From NCBI GenBank assembly GCA_016934395.1, contig JAFGSZ010000102.1, forward strand, positions 31,950 through 95,949: DNA of 64,000 nucleotides, given 5' to 3'. Positions 37,745 through 47,760 of the stretch are shown piece after piece (within the stretch, counting starts at the first letter, position 1; the number at the start of each line of letters is the position of its first letter). Both the position numbers and the translations under genes were made by a program. The notes under the pieces are model-generated. The model had not been told where the DNA came from. It did no database searches and saw nothing but the letters and a program-made list of their open reading frames with translations. Origin of the DNA: Bacteroidales bacterium. GTDB taxonomy: Bacteria > Bacteroidota > Bacteroidia > Bacteroidales > UBA10428.

Positions 37745-38791
37745 ATGGCAAAATTAAACTTTGGCGGAGTTGAAGAAAACGTAGTAACCCGCGAAGAATT
37801 CCCATTATCTAAAGCACAGGAAATTTTAAAAAACGAGGTTATAGCTATTATTGGTTATGGTGTGCAGGGACCAGCACAGGCTATGAACATGAAAGATAAC
37901 GGGATTAATGTTATTATCGGACAATCACCCGACTTTAAAAGTGACTGGGACCGTGCTGTAAAAGACGGCTGGGTACCCGGAAAAACTTTGTTTTCTATCG
38001 AAGAAGCTGCCGAAAAAGCAACAGTTATTCAATACCTGGTTTCAGATGCAGCACAGCGCGCTGTATGGCCTGCTCTAAAACCTTGTTTAAAAGAAGGAGA
38101 CGCCTTGTATTTTTCTCATGGATTTTCGGTAACCTATAAAGAACAAACCGGTGTTATTCCCCCAAAAAATGTGGATGTAATTCTCGTGGCCCCCAAAGGA
38201 TCCGGAACCAGTGTGCGCAGGAATTTCCTGGCCGGTACAGGAATAAATTCAAGTTATGCCGTTTTTCAGGATTATACCGGTAAAGCAGAACAACGCACAC
38301 TTGCATTAGGCATCGCCATTGGATCGGGATACCTTTTTCCTACTACTTTTGAAAACGAGGTATTCTCTGACTTAACCGGTGAACGAGGTGTGCTTATGGG
38401 TGCCCTTGCCGGAATTATGGAAGCACAGTATGATGTGTTGCGCGAAAATGGTCACAGCCCAAGCGAAGCTTTTAACGAAACCGTTGAAGAACTTACTCAA
38501 AGTTTAATTCGCCTTGTGGATGAAAACGGAATGGACTGGATGTATTCGAATTGCAGTGCCACTGCTCAGCGGGGCGCATTAGACTGGCTGCCTAAATTTA
38601 AAGAAGCTACCCTTCCGGTGTTCAAAGACTTGTATAACAAAGTGAAAAACGGGTCAGAAACCAAAAGAGTGCTGGAATCTACAGGTACAGTAGATTATAA
38701 AGACTCCCTTGGAAAAGAACTGAAGGCCATGCACGAATCTGAACTTTGGCTAACCGGTGCAGAAGTTAGAAAGTTAAGACCGCACAAATAA
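37745..38791 (+). CDS. ilvC: Ketol-acid reductoisomerase
   Basis: NAD(P)H- and Mg-dependent enzyme for the second step of valine/isoleucine synthesis. 348 residues, class I size. The cofactor loop is AIIGYGVQGPAQAMNMKDNG; VILVAPKGSGTSVRRNF and LTGERGVLMGALAG are typical, and the Mg-binding Glu/Asp lie in the knotted C-terminal domain. I start at ATG 37745 (MAKLNFGGVEENV); an upstream in-frame extension from 37679 overlaps ilvN and is not like any family N-terminus. Last gene of the operon. Confidence 0.96.
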   Translation: MAKLNFGGVEENVVTREEFPLSKAQEILKNEVIAIIGYGVQGPAQAMNMKDNGINVIIGQSPDFKSDWDRAVKDGWVPGKTLFSIEEAAEKATVIQYLVSDAAQRAVWPALKPCLKEGDALYFSHGFSVTYKEQTGVIPPKNVDVILVAPKGSGTSVRRNFLAGTGINSSYAVFQDYTGKAEQRTLALGIAIGSGYLFPTTFENEVFSDLTGERGVLMGALAGIMEAQYDVLRENGHSPSEAFNETVEELTQSLIRLVDENGMDWMYSNCSATAQRGALDWLPKFKEATLPVFKDLYNKVKNGSETKRVLESTGTVDYKDSLGKELKAMHESELWLTGAEVRKLRPHK

Positions 38792-38814
38792 AATATTCCA
38801 AACCGATAGGTTCA

Positions 38815-38850
38815 AAAGAGCAATTATTAAATGATTGCTCTTTTTTTATT
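38815..38850 (+). terminator. Terminator of the ilv operon
   Basis: AAAGAGCAAT (38815-38824), 9-nt loop, ATTGCTCTTT (38834-38843) and a continuing T-run. It is 24 bp after the ilvC stop. Confidence 0.88.
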
Positions 38851-38949
38851 CTATCTTCTGCCATTTAATCAGATATCCGGGAACTAAAAATAAATCATTT
38901 ATATTTTGAAAAAAAAATCTCTACATTTATCTGATAAAAATAGGATAAC

Positions 38950-39696
38950 GTGTCAGCAAAATTAGATCCAGAAGAAAAGAAAAGGGTATATCTAAGCCTG
39001 GTATTTCCCGCATTGTTTTTAGTCCTTATATGGATAATTTATGGAATTGGTATTTATTTGCAAACCGATCTCTCGTTTCTGGGTATTTTCCCGTTAAATG
39101 TAAAAAGCCTTCCCGGTATTCTTACGTCTCCTTTTATTCATGCCGACATCAGGCACCTGGTTAATAATTCCGTTCCGGTTTTTGTATTAAGCTGGGGATT
39201 GTTTTATTTCTATAATAAAATTGCTTACAAGGTATTTTTTCTAATTTATTTTATGACCGGTCTGTGGGTGTGGTTTGGCGCCCGCCATGCATATCATATA
39301 GGGGCAAGCGGGATTATCTATGGCCTCGGCGCCTTTATTTTTTTTAGCGGAATTATCCGGAAAAACATAAACCTGCTGGCTATTTCTTTACTGGTAACCT
39401 TTTTATATGGAAGTATGGTTTGGGGTATCTTTCCCTATAAACAGGAAATTTCCTGGGAATCACATTTGTTAGGAGGTATTGCCGGTTTTATTCTGGCAAT
39501 ATATTTCCGGAATGAAGGTCCTGCTTCAACAATCGATAAATGGAAACAACAGGAACCCGAAGAGGATGAGGAAGAAAATTACCATCCTGATGATTCTGCT
39601 CCAAAAGATAATCCGCCTGTTGAAGAAAAAAAACGAAGAAAGGGGTTTTTTCGTGACCCGTTTGATCCTGAACCGGATATGCCCGATGAACCTTAA
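38950..39696 (+). CDS. Rhomboid-family intramembrane serine protease
   Basis: A 248-residue membrane protein with about six helices. The catalytic dyad of rhomboids is present: Ser120 in HIGASGIIYG and His172 in SHLLGGIAG; HLVNNS (H69, N73) gives the oxyanion-side His and Asn. The C-terminal tail (from about residue 195) is acidic, then basic, and proline-rich. The start is GTG at 38950. Substrate unknown. It has no obvious operon partner. Confidence 0.9.
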   Translation: MSAKLDPEEKKRVYLSLVFPALFLVLIWIIYGIGIYLQTDLSFLGIFPLNVKSLPGILTSPFIHADIRHLVNNSVPVFVLSWGLFYFYNKIAYKVFFLIYFMTGLWVWFGARHAYHIGASGIIYGLGAFIFFSGIIRKNINLLAISLLVTFLYGSMVWGIFPYKQEISWESHLLGGIAGFILAIYFRNEGPASTIDKWKQQEPEEDEEENYHPDDSAPKDNPPVEEKKRRKGFFRDPFDPEPDMPDEP

Positions 39697-39828
39697 ATTT
39701 TGTAAATTCCATTTTTAGCCCTAATTTTAAAATCCTCCGCTGAAATTATAAATAATTTCATAATTTCGAGTGAAAATGAACCAAAACGATAAGATCTCCG
39801 TTAAATAGTCTACTTAATAATACTTAGG

Positions 39829-40794
39829 ATGAAAAGAATACAGATACTATTATTACTGATTGCTGCAAGTATAATTAAGTTATACAGTCAACCGGCAATT
39901 GATGAAAAATTTAAAGAAAACATTGTTCAGCATAAAATTGAAACCCGCACACAATGGGATAAATCTTTTATGAAGAATAAACCCTATTCCGGGGAACAAA
40001 AAACCGCTTTTACCCGATATGATAAAAATGGCAATATTACTGAACTTCTTACATATCAGGCAAAAGATACTCTTTCGCTTGAGACCTATGAATATGATTA
40101 TTCCGGATTTCGTACCGAATATACTAAGAGAAAAGGAGGCGGCTTAATTGTTGCTTATAAGAAAATCTCAAGCTATAACCAGAATGGCGATTTAACTCTT
40201 GAACAGGGATATAACGGAACCGAAAATTTCAAGAACGAATTTTCTTATACAAGAAACAATAAAATATCTGAAATAAAATATTACCTCGAAAACCAGTTGG
40301 ATGAAAAAAGAGTATTTACCCATAACGGAAATCAGGCTGCAGTTGAAGTTTTTAATAAGGGTGGAATTCTGATATCGAAACTAAAACTGGTGTATGATAG
40401 CAATAAAAATCTAATTGAAGAAAACCTGCTCGCGAAAAATGATAAAGTAACTGAGAAAAAAATATACAGCTACGATGCCAAGTCAAATCTGGTAAAAGAA
40501 GTTAAATACAGAGAAGAAAACTTTTATAATCAGACTGATTATAACTATAATGCCTCCGGCGATCTTGTTGAAATTGTAGAAAATAATCCTAACGACGGGA
40601 AATTTGTTAAAAAAAGTTTTAAATATGATAATAATGGAAATCTGACAGAAATGTTATGGAGGAGAAATCCTTCAGATGAGTTCTCTTCAAAAACCTATAT
40701 GTATGACCAGAAAGGAATCTGCACAGGCGTGGAAACCTTCTATCCGAGTACAGACTTTAAAATAATCACGAAATATTCGTACGAGTTTTTTTAG
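39829..40794 (+). CDS. Secreted YD-repeat-like protein of unknown function
   Basis: A 321-residue protein with a signal peptide (ending IIKLYSQ). The mature part holds about six YD-type repeats, among them RYDKNGNITEL, YDYSGFRTEY, YDSNKNLIEEN, YDAKSNLVKEV, YNASGDLVEIV and YDNNGNLTEML. These recall the RHS/YD repeats that form shells or beta-ribbons, but none of the RHS core, peptidase or toxin parts is present. Function not recognised; probably periplasmic. Confidence 0.65.
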   Translation: MKRIQILLLLIAASIIKLYSQPAIDEKFKENIVQHKIETRTQWDKSFMKNKPYSGEQKTAFTRYDKNGNITELLTYQAKDTLSLETYEYDYSGFRTEYTKRKGGGLIVAYKKISSYNQNGDLTLEQGYNGTENFKNEFSYTRNNKISEIKYYLENQLDEKRVFTHNGNQAAVEVFNKGGILISKLKLVYDSNKNLIEENLLAKNDKVTEKKIYSYDAKSNLVKEVKYREENFYNQTDYNYNASGDLVEIVENNPNDGKFVKKSFKYDNNGNLTEMLWRRNPSDEFSSKTYMYDQKGICTGVETFYPSTDFKIITKYSYEFF

Positions 40795-40855
40795 AAAAAA
40801 ATTCTTCATTCCTCGAATTTAGCGGGAGTTTCTCTTAAAGTTAACTAATCATTCG

Positions 40856-40863
40856 TATTTTTG
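40856..40863 (+). promoter_or_regulatory. Candidate -7 box for the YrdC-family gene
   Basis: TATTTTTG matches TAnnTTTG about 35 bp before the ATG at 40898. No -33 TTTG at the expected distance. Confidence 0.4.
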
Positions 40864-40897
40864 ATTTTATTATCAGACACTATTTTTTCATGTATTC

Positions 40898-41512
40898 ATG
40901 ATTCTGCGCATTCATCCGGATAATCCTGATCAGCGACAAATACTCCAGGTCGCCGAATTGCTTCGTAAGGGAGGGATAATTATATATCCTACAGATACCA
41001 TTTATGGCCTGGGATGCGACATTTTTAATCACAAAGCTGTTGAACGTATTGCAAGAATAAAGGGTGTAAAAACCGAGAAGACGAATTTTTCTTTTATCTG
41101 CTACGATTTAAGCCATATTTCCGATTATACCAAACAACTGGATAACAATACATTTAAATTAATGCGGAAATACCTGCCGGGGCCTTATACTTTTATTCTT
41201 AACGCGAACAGCAGGATACCCAAACTTTTTAAAAACAAAAAGAAAACCGTAGGTATTCGGATTCCGAATAATAAAATAGCCCTGGAAATTGTAAAAGAAT
41301 TGGGAAATCCTATTCTCAGCACTTCCATTCATGATGACGATGAAGTAATTGAATATTCTACAGATCCGGATTTAATCCACGAAAAATACAAATCGCTGGT
41401 TGACCTGGTTATTGACGGAGGATTTGGTCATAATGTACCTTCTACTATAATAAACTGCATTACTGATACTGCGGAAATTATGCGTGAAGGATTGGGGGTT
41501 TTTGATGAATAA
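40898..41512 (+). CDS. L-threonylcarbamoyladenylate synthase (YrdC/Sua5)
   Basis: A 204-residue enzyme that makes threonylcarbamoyl-AMP, the donor for t6A37 in tRNAs. Visible are GGIIIYPTDTIYGLGCDI at the ATP/threonine site, RIARIKGVKTEKTNFSFIC, PGPYTFILNAN and TVGIRIPNNKIALEIV, then an STS/T-rich nucleotide loop (ILSTSIHDDD). It is the short YrdC/TsaC form without a Sua5 C-terminal domain. Its stop directly abuts the convergent trkH stop. Confidence 0.93.
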   Translation: MILRIHPDNPDQRQILQVAELLRKGGIIIYPTDTIYGLGCDIFNHKAVERIARIKGVKTEKTNFSFICYDLSHISDYTKQLDNNTFKLMRKYLPGPYTFILNANSRIPKLFKNKKKTVGIRIPNNKIALEIVKELGNPILSTSIHDDDEVIEYSTDPDLIHEKYKSLVDLVIDGGFGHNVPSTIINCITDTAEIMREGLGVFDE

Positions 41513-42961
41513 TTATTTTTTCCAGAAATGAGGAGAAAATAATATCAGCACAGTAAAAAGTTCGAGCCTGCCGATTAACATTAAGAAAGATAAAAACCAT
41601 TTACCAACATCAGAAAAATGGGCATAATTGTCTGCCGGACCAACTGCTCCTATACCCGGACCAATATTCCCCAGCGTGGCCGCTACAGCGCCAATAGAAG
41701 ATTCCAGATCGTAACCCATTGCTGAAATAACAATTATACTTGTCATGGTAGTAAGTACATAAAAAGACACAAAGGCCAGTACATTTTGAACTGTTTCCGG
41801 AGGTACAGCCTGGTGGTTCAACCTTACCGGAATTATTCCGCTGGGATGAATCAGTCTTTTCAGTTCAAGCATACTGTTTTTTACCAGTAATACCACACGC
41901 ACAATTTTCATACTTCCCCCTGTTGACCCTGCCGATCCGCCAAAAAACATTAATATTAACAAAAGAATAATCGCCACCGGCATCCATTGGAGATAATCCA
42001 CAGTAGCAAAGCCAGTGGTAGTCATTATAGATACTACCTGAAAAAGCGACTGGCGAAAAGATGCTTCAAAAGGCTGATTTATGTTTATGGCCAGTATTAT
42101 GGTAATAATTAATGTGAAAACGGCAATAAAGCCCAAATAAAACCGGAATTCCTCATCGCGAAAAACACGTCTGAAATTAAAATGTAATGCAAAATATGAC
42201 AGGGTAAAATTAATTCCCGCCAGGATCATAAAAAGAATAATTACATAATGAATATAAGGTGAAGTAAAATAGGCAATACTTTCCTGTTTTGTGGAATATC
42301 CTCCGGTAGCCATGGTGGTAAAGGAATGACATACTGCATCAAAAAAACTCATGCCCCCGATCCACAACAACACGATTTCTGCACAGGTAAAAATAAAATA
42401 GATACCCCAGAGACGTTTGGCTGTTTCTTTAATGCGGGGATGAATTTTATCAGGTGTTGGTCCCGGGACTTCTGCAACAAACAACTGCATCCCGCCAATT
42501 CCCAAAACTGGCAAAATAACAAGAGACAATACAATTATCCCCATACCGCCCAGCCATTGAATAAGACTTCTCCAATATAGCAAACCGTTGGGCATGGATT
42601 CAACATCGGTAAGAATTGACGCGCCGGTAGTAGTAAATCCCGACATGGTTTCGAAAAATGCATCGGTAAAGGATGGAATCGCCTCGGACATATGAAAAGG
42701 AATGGCTCCAAAAAACGAAAAAAATATCCATCCGGAACTTACAATAATATATCCTTCCCGTTTGCTGATACTCTTATTTGACTTTCGAAATATCAGCCAT
42801 AATAAACCACCGGTAAAAATTGTAAGTATTGAGGAAAGTAAAATTGGAATGGTGACAGATTCATTATATACCAGGGATACCAGCACTGATGAGGCCATAA
42901 ATATACCCTCAAGCAACAATAATATTCCCAGTATAAATCCAACAACTCTTAAATTGAGCAT
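41513..42961 (-). CDS. trkH: TrkH-family potassium uptake protein
   Basis: Membrane subunit of the Trk K+ uptake system, 482 residues, with the four-fold M1-P-M2 layout. Selectivity-filter-type P-loops are visible as SGFTTTGASI, MATGGYSTK, MTTTGFATVDY and a last one at ATLGNIGPGIG; FGGSAGSTGGSMKI is the intramembrane loop region. The start is ATG 42961, 8 bp after the trkA stop. It is paired with its RCK partner TrkA in an operon, and its end abuts the convergent YrdC-family gene. Confidence 0.95.
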   Translation of the reverse strand: MLNLRVVGFILGILLLLEGIFMASSVLVSLVYNESVTIPILLSSILTIFTGGLLWLIFRKSNKSISKREGYIIVSSGWIFFSFFGAIPFHMSEAIPSFTDAFFETMSGFTTTGASILTDVESMPNGLLYWRSLIQWLGGMGIIVLSLVILPVLGIGGMQLFVAEVPGPTPDKIHPRIKETAKRLWGIYFIFTCAEIVLLWIGGMSFFDAVCHSFTTMATGGYSTKQESIAYFTSPYIHYVIILFMILAGINFTLSYFALHFNFRRVFRDEEFRFYLGFIAVFTLIITIILAININQPFEASFRQSLFQVVSIMTTTGFATVDYLQWMPVAIILLLILMFFGGSAGSTGGSMKIVRVVLLVKNSMLELKRLIHPSGIIPVRLNHQAVPPETVQNVLAFVSFYVLTTMTSIIVISAMGYDLESSIGAVAATLGNIGPGIGAVGPADNYAHFSDVGKWFLSFLMLIGRLELFTVLILFSPHFWKK

Positions 42962-42969
42962 AAGCAAGT

Positions 42970-44310
42970 CTAATTAAAAAACTTACCTAATTTATTAATA
43001 GCCGATGGAAGTGCAAATACAACAACACGGTCATCGGGTTTTACCAGTGTATACCCATTGGCAATAAAACTTGTGTCGCCTCTAATTATACCGCCAACAA
43101 TTGAGTCTTTTGGCAAGCCTACCTGATTTAACGGAGCCAGGGTAATCTTTGAATCGGGTTTTACAACAAATTCCAAAACTTCTGCATCAGTTCCGGTAAG
43201 GCATTTTACAGCTGCAACATCTTCGCTGGTGGTAAAACGAAAAATTCTGCTTGCCGTAATTAGTTTTTTATTAATAATTGTGTCGATACCCAAATTTTCT
43301 GCAAGGGCAATATAATCGAGGTTTTCTACTTCGGCAATCGTTTTTTTTACCCCCATATTTTTTGCAAGAACACACGACAAAATGTTGGTTTCAGAGTCGC
43401 CGGTAACAGAAATAAAGGCATCCATATTTTTAAGCCCTTCTTCCAGCATAAGGTTCATATCACGGCCGTCGCCGTTAATAACCAATGTGTTATTCAGCAT
43501 ATTCGACAACCGATAGCTTTTCTCACGGTCAATTTCAATTAATTTTACGTTATGATGATTCCCAAGCTCTTTCGCAGTTAACATGCCAACCCGGCTCCCA
43601 CCCAAAATCATAATATTTCGTATGGCGTAACTTTCTTTACCCGAATATTGCATCAAATCATCTACCCCGGCCTGATTAGAAATAACATAAACCAGGTCGT
43701 CCGGCAAAAACTTATCCGTACCTCTTGGAATTATTGTATTTCCATCCCGGGTAATTGCCACCGCATTAAATTCATGTTTTTTACTGTCGGTGGTAATTTC
43801 TTCGAGGGTTTTATGAATTAATGGCGCGTTTTCGTCAAGTTTTATGGCATATAAGGTTAACTTTCCACCGGAAAAATCAACCACATCACGGCTGCCGGAT
43901 TGTTCCAGCAGCCCGACAATTTCCCGGGATGCAATTTTTTCGGGATAAATAAGATAATCAATACCCAGACTGGTAAAATGATCTTTATATTTAGCATACA
44001 AATATTCCTGATTGTCAATGCGGGCAATGGTTTTTTTTGCTCCTAACTTTTTGCCCAGTATAGCTGCAGTGATATTAGTTTCTTCAGAGGTGGCTACTGT
44101 GATAAAAAGATCTGCCCGTTTGATATCAGCATCCATCAGCATGCTTATCGAAGTAGCTGAGCCAACACGTGTCAGAACATCCAGGTTTGCGCCAACCTGC
44201 CTAAGTTTATCTTCATCAGGATCGATAAGAACAATATCATGGTTCTCCTGGCTTAACATTTTTGCCAGATGAGATCCAACTGCACCCGCGCCCGCAACAA
44301 TAATTCTCAT
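42970..44310 (-). CDS. trkA: TrkA potassium-channel regulatory protein
   Basis: Cytoplasmic regulator of TrkH, 446 residues: two tandem RCK modules, each with an NAD-binding Rossmann half and a C-terminal TrkA_C domain. MRIIVAGAGAVGSHLAKML begins the first NAD fold and IMILGGSRVGMLTAKELG the second (about residue 227). I start at ATG 44310; the longer form begins with a TTG and adds ten residues ahead of the conserved MRIIVAGAG. It is directly upstream of trkH. Confidence 0.95.
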   Translation of the reverse strand: MRIIVAGAGAVGSHLAKMLSQENHDIVLIDPDEDKLRQVGANLDVLTRVGSATSISMLMDADIKRADLFITVATSEETNITAAILGKKLGAKKTIARIDNQEYLYAKYKDHFTSLGIDYLIYPEKIASREIVGLLEQSGSRDVVDFSGGKLTLYAIKLDENAPLIHKTLEEITTDSKKHEFNAVAITRDGNTIIPRGTDKFLPDDLVYVISNQAGVDDLMQYSGKESYAIRNIMILGGSRVGMLTAKELGNHHNVKLIEIDREKSYRLSNMLNNTLVINGDGRDMNLMLEEGLKNMDAFISVTGDSETNILSCVLAKNMGVKKTIAEVENLDYIALAENLGIDTIINKKLITASRIFRFTTSEDVAAVKCLTGTDAEVLEFVVKPDSKITLAPLNQVGLPKDSIVGGIIRGDTSFIANGYTLVKPDDRVVVFALPSAINKLGKFFN

Positions 44311-44430
44311 TATTCCAAGTAATTTTGAAAAACATTGCAAAGTAAACCATAAATTGAATAAAAATCTAAGACTTTTTTATTTTTTATCAGAGTAGACTAA
44401 AAATCAAGGATTTTCTGTTATGTAAGGCTA

Positions 44431-46560
44431 TTACAGATTTATTTTATTTATAAATGCACCTTGTTCCCTAAGATTGTAAATACTTGTCTGATGTGATTGT
44501 TTCAGCCAACTATTTTTTATCAATTTGGAATCATTAATAATTAATCTTTCAAATTTAATTCCCTTTAGAGCATTCAATATTTCCGGTGCAGTATTGGAAT
44601 CAAATAAAATATTCCCGAATGCTAACTCTTCACTACTGTTCCTTTTCAACTCTTCTTTTAATATCAGAAAACTTTTACCATAAAAGTTGAGCGCCACATT
44701 GTTATTCAACGAAGAAACATACAAATTACCATATCGGTAAGCTTTTTCATCGGTGGCTTTTATGTAAGAAACGGGGACAACCAGGGTATGATTAAAAACC
44801 CCTTGTTTTATCCAATGATTTTTACAATAGTAATTCAACTGATTTTCTCTTGTATTTTCTGGCAAATCTGTGATTACAACATTGGTCCCTTCTTCAATAA
44901 AACTAATCGCTATATTTCCCGGCAGGGCATAAACCACAACTTCGCGCCGGTGAAGTATATTGTAATCTTTAAATAACCCAATTGAAAAAAATATCAAAAT
45001 CACGATTCCAGAAAATATCAGATATTTTGTTCTTTTAAAAAACAAAAAAAAGGTGATCGTTAGAATTAAAATATATAAAATACAAACTTCAAAAGCCGAA
45101 AAATAAATCCCCTGAATTACAGATGCAGGAAATAGTTCAACTTTCTGCACGGTTTCAAGAATTATTTTAAGTAAAAAGTTTAGCGCTGCATTCAGTTGTG
45201 AATGTATAATATTTAAGGGCGATAATACAATAAGAAGAACTGCCAAATATAAAATAATGGTCACTAAAGGGACTACAATAATGCCACTAAGCCAAAAATA
45301 TAAGGGAAACTGTTTAAAATAGAATATGGTCAGAGGAAATGTTCCCACCTGGGCAGCCACCGAAACGCATATTAAACTCCAGATTTTATCAGGAATCCAA
45401 TTTTTAAAAACCAGCAGATTATAAAATCTGCGATAAAACGTTACTATGCTTAACACAGCAAGGTACGAAAGCTGAAATCCTACTTCAAAAATTATAAACG
45501 GATTAATTACCAAAAGAATAAATGCTGATGCAGCAATGCTGTTATAAATATTTACTTCACGATTTATGGATAGGCCAATCTGAATAAAACTAAACATCAG
45601 TGTTGCACGCACAACAGAAGGCGGTAATCCGGTAATTAAAGCATAGCACCATAACATTATAAGAATACAAACTAATTTGATAATCTTCCCTGATCTTTTT
45701 TTGTTTAGAAACCCCAAAGCAAGGTTTAATATGATATATAATATTCCGACATGTAATCCGGAAACTGCCAATACATGAATAGCTCCCGAGGCTGCAAACG
45801 ATTTTTTAGTTTCAATGGATAATGAATCTTTATATCCAAGAGTTAATGCTGAAAGAACCGCGAGTTCCTGATTTGCCAAACCGGCAGCTGAGTATATTTT
45901 CAGTATTGAATTACGGGCTGATAAAGACAGTGATTTAACAGGATTACCCTCATTTGTTGCCAGTATTGACCAATTGCCGGAATCGACAAATCCCGAAACA
46001 AAAATATTTCTTCTAAAAAGATATTTTTTATAATTAAATTCTTCGGGATTATATGGAGGAGCAATTTCTGAAATGCTGGTTTCTAAAAGCACTTCATCAC
46101 CATAATTCAAGCCCGTTGAAATACTATCCAGACGAAAATAGATTAAAGCATTAAATTTTTGTTTCTCAAAAACTTCATCCCGTAACGTTTCATCTATCCT
46201 GATTCTGGTTTTTACACTCCTTGCTTTTATTTCAGGAGTATCTGTAATTATCCCTTTTAAAACAAGGCTTTTCTCTTCAAGTAATTTTTTATCCGGTACG
46301 TTAACTGTTTTTACCTGTACCAGCCATATACCAAGAAAGAATAAACATAATTGAATTAAAATTCCCCTCAACCAACCTGCATTTATCTTTTTTTCTGCCG
46401 GATATAGAAAAATTATAAGGATAAAAGCCAACGGCAGGGTTATTAATATTACGTTTGCCCGATTTGTTATTTCAAATCCAAGAGAACTAATAATTCCAAA
46501 AAATAATGGAAATATCAATCGTACAAATGGCAACTTTTTCAGGGTTTCGGAAAATTCCAT
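44431..46560 (-). CDS. ComEC/Rec2-family competence protein lacking the metallo-beta-lactamase motif
   Basis: A 709-residue membrane protein of the ComEC/Rec2 type. The N-terminal three helices and the OB-like DUF4131 part (residues ~1-200) are followed by the competence domain of about seven helices with the motif AASGAIHVLAVSGLHVGILY and TGLPPSVVRATLMF. After about residue 560 comes a small soluble domain with no HxHxDH, so the nuclease-like metal site of many ComEC proteins is absent. I use ATG 46560 since the longer form starts with TTG. DNA uptake is the usual role. Confidence 0.88.
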   Translation of the reverse strand: MEFSETLKKLPFVRLIFPLFFGIISSLGFEITNRANVILITLPLAFILIIFLYPAEKKINAGWLRGILIQLCLFFLGIWLVQVKTVNVPDKKLLEEKSLVLKGIITDTPEIKARSVKTRIRIDETLRDEVFEKQKFNALIYFRLDSISTGLNYGDEVLLETSISEIAPPYNPEEFNYKKYLFRRNIFVSGFVDSGNWSILATNEGNPVKSLSLSARNSILKIYSAAGLANQELAVLSALTLGYKDSLSIETKKSFAASGAIHVLAVSGLHVGILYIILNLALGFLNKKRSGKIIKLVCILIMLWCYALITGLPPSVVRATLMFSFIQIGLSINREVNIYNSIAASAFILLVINPFIIFEVGFQLSYLAVLSIVTFYRRFYNLLVFKNWIPDKIWSLICVSVAAQVGTFPLTIFYFKQFPLYFWLSGIIVVPLVTIILYLAVLLIVLSPLNIIHSQLNAALNFLLKIILETVQKVELFPASVIQGIYFSAFEVCILYILILTITFFLFFKRTKYLIFSGIVILIFFSIGLFKDYNILHRREVVVYALPGNIAISFIEEGTNVVITDLPENTRENQLNYYCKNHWIKQGVFNHTLVVPVSYIKATDEKAYRYGNLYVSSLNNNVALNFYGKSFLILKEELKRNSSEELAFGNILFDSNTAPEILNALKGIKFERLIINDSKLIKNSWLKQSHQTSIYNLREQGAFINKINL

Positions 46561-46623
46561 ACGGTAACAAATAACTTTACTTAGAAGCAAATCCAATTGC
46601 AATAACTGTAACTAAATTTATAA

Positions 46624-46654
46624 TTGATATAAATTAGAACTCCCTATAAATTTG
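46624..46654 (+). promoter_or_regulatory. Candidate promoter of the DHOD-like gene
   Basis: TTG (46624-46626), 20 bp, then TAAATTTG (46647-46654). A second TAAATTTG box lies at 46681-46688 without a well-placed -33. Both are in the gap with divergent comEC. Confidence 0.5.
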
Positions 46655-46744
46655 GAAAAGAATTAATCTAATTTAATTAATAAATTTGTGATGGAAAAAA
46701 GAAAACCATTATTTTACAAATACATAAATTAAAAATAATACAAC

Positions 46745-47758
46745 ATGGCAGAATTAAAAACCAAATACCTTGGTCTTGATTTGAAGAATCCGGTGATAAT
46801 TGGTGCAAGTAACCTTGTAACGAATATTGATAATATTAAAAAAGCTGAAGAAGCCGGTGCAGCTGCAATAGTTTACAAATCGCTATTTGAAGAACAGATA
46901 CAACTGGAAAATGCACAACTGGACGATGATCTTTCTGAGTACAATGAACGTAATGCTGAAATGGTCAACCTGTTTCCCCAGATTGAACATGCCGGACCCG
47001 AAGAACACTTACTGAATCTGAGAAAAGCAAAGGAAAGTGTTAATATACCAATTATTGCCAGTTTAAATGCCATATATAAAGAAAGTTGGATTGAGTATGC
47101 TCAGCTTATTGAAGAAACCGGTGTTGATGCCCTTGAATTAAATTTTTATTTTGTACCCAGAGAAATGAATACCGAGGGAAAATCTGTAAACCAGGATCAG
47201 CTGGATGTATTAAAGGCAGTGAAACAAAAGGTCAGAATCCCGGTTAGTGTAAAATTAAGCCCCTTTTATTCCAATCCTCTGCACATAATTTCACTTATGG
47301 ACCAAACCGGAGTTGATGGTTTTGTTTTGTTTAACAGGATGTTTCAACCGGATATTGATCTGGATTCTGAAGCACATATTGCCCCTTTTAACCTGAGTAA
47401 TGCAGATGATTACAGGCTTCCGCTGCGTTTTGCCGGTTTACTTTACGGAAATATAAAAGCAAACATTTGTGCCAACACAGGTATTTTTACCGGTAAAGAT
47501 GTTGCCAAAACCATTCTGGCAGGCGCAGATTGTGTGCAGGTGGTGAGCACAGTATATAAAAATAAAATCGATTATATACAAACAATACTAAAAGACCTGA
47601 ACCAGTGGATGGACTCAAAGGGCTATAAAACCCTGGATAGTTTTAAAGGGAATCTTTCAAATAAGAAAATCAATGATCCGTTTGTTTATAAACGGGCACA
47701 ATATATCGACCTTTTATTGAAGTCGGATGAAATTTTAAACAAATATCCTTTACGATAA
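46745..47758 (+). CDS. Dihydroorotate dehydrogenase-like protein
   Basis: A 337-residue FMN-binding TIM barrel related to class 1 dihydroorotate dehydrogenase. LGLDLKNPVIIGASNLV is the N-terminal pattern; SVKLSPFYSNP, NTGIFTGKDVAKTILAGADCVQVVST is the FMN phosphate site. It differs from true PyrD in the active-site loop and has no 4Fe-4S cysteines. Bacteroidota genomes often carry it beside ferredoxin-oxidoreductase genes, and nifJ lies 1 kb away. A pyrimidine role cannot be assumed. Confidence 0.85.
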   Translation: MAELKTKYLGLDLKNPVIIGASNLVTNIDNIKKAEEAGAAAIVYKSLFEEQIQLENAQLDDDLSEYNERNAEMVNLFPQIEHAGPEEHLLNLRKAKESVNIPIIASLNAIYKESWIEYAQLIEETGVDALELNFYFVPREMNTEGKSVNQDQLDVLKAVKQKVRIPVSVKLSPFYSNPLHIISLMDQTGVDGFVLFNRMFQPDIDLDSEAHIAPFNLSNADDYRLPLRFAGLLYGNIKANICANTGIFTGKDVAKTILAGADCVQVVSTVYKNKIDYIQTILKDLNQWMDSKGYKTLDSFKGNLSNKKINDPFVYKRAQYIDLLLKSDEILNKYPLR

Positions 47759-47760
47759 TA

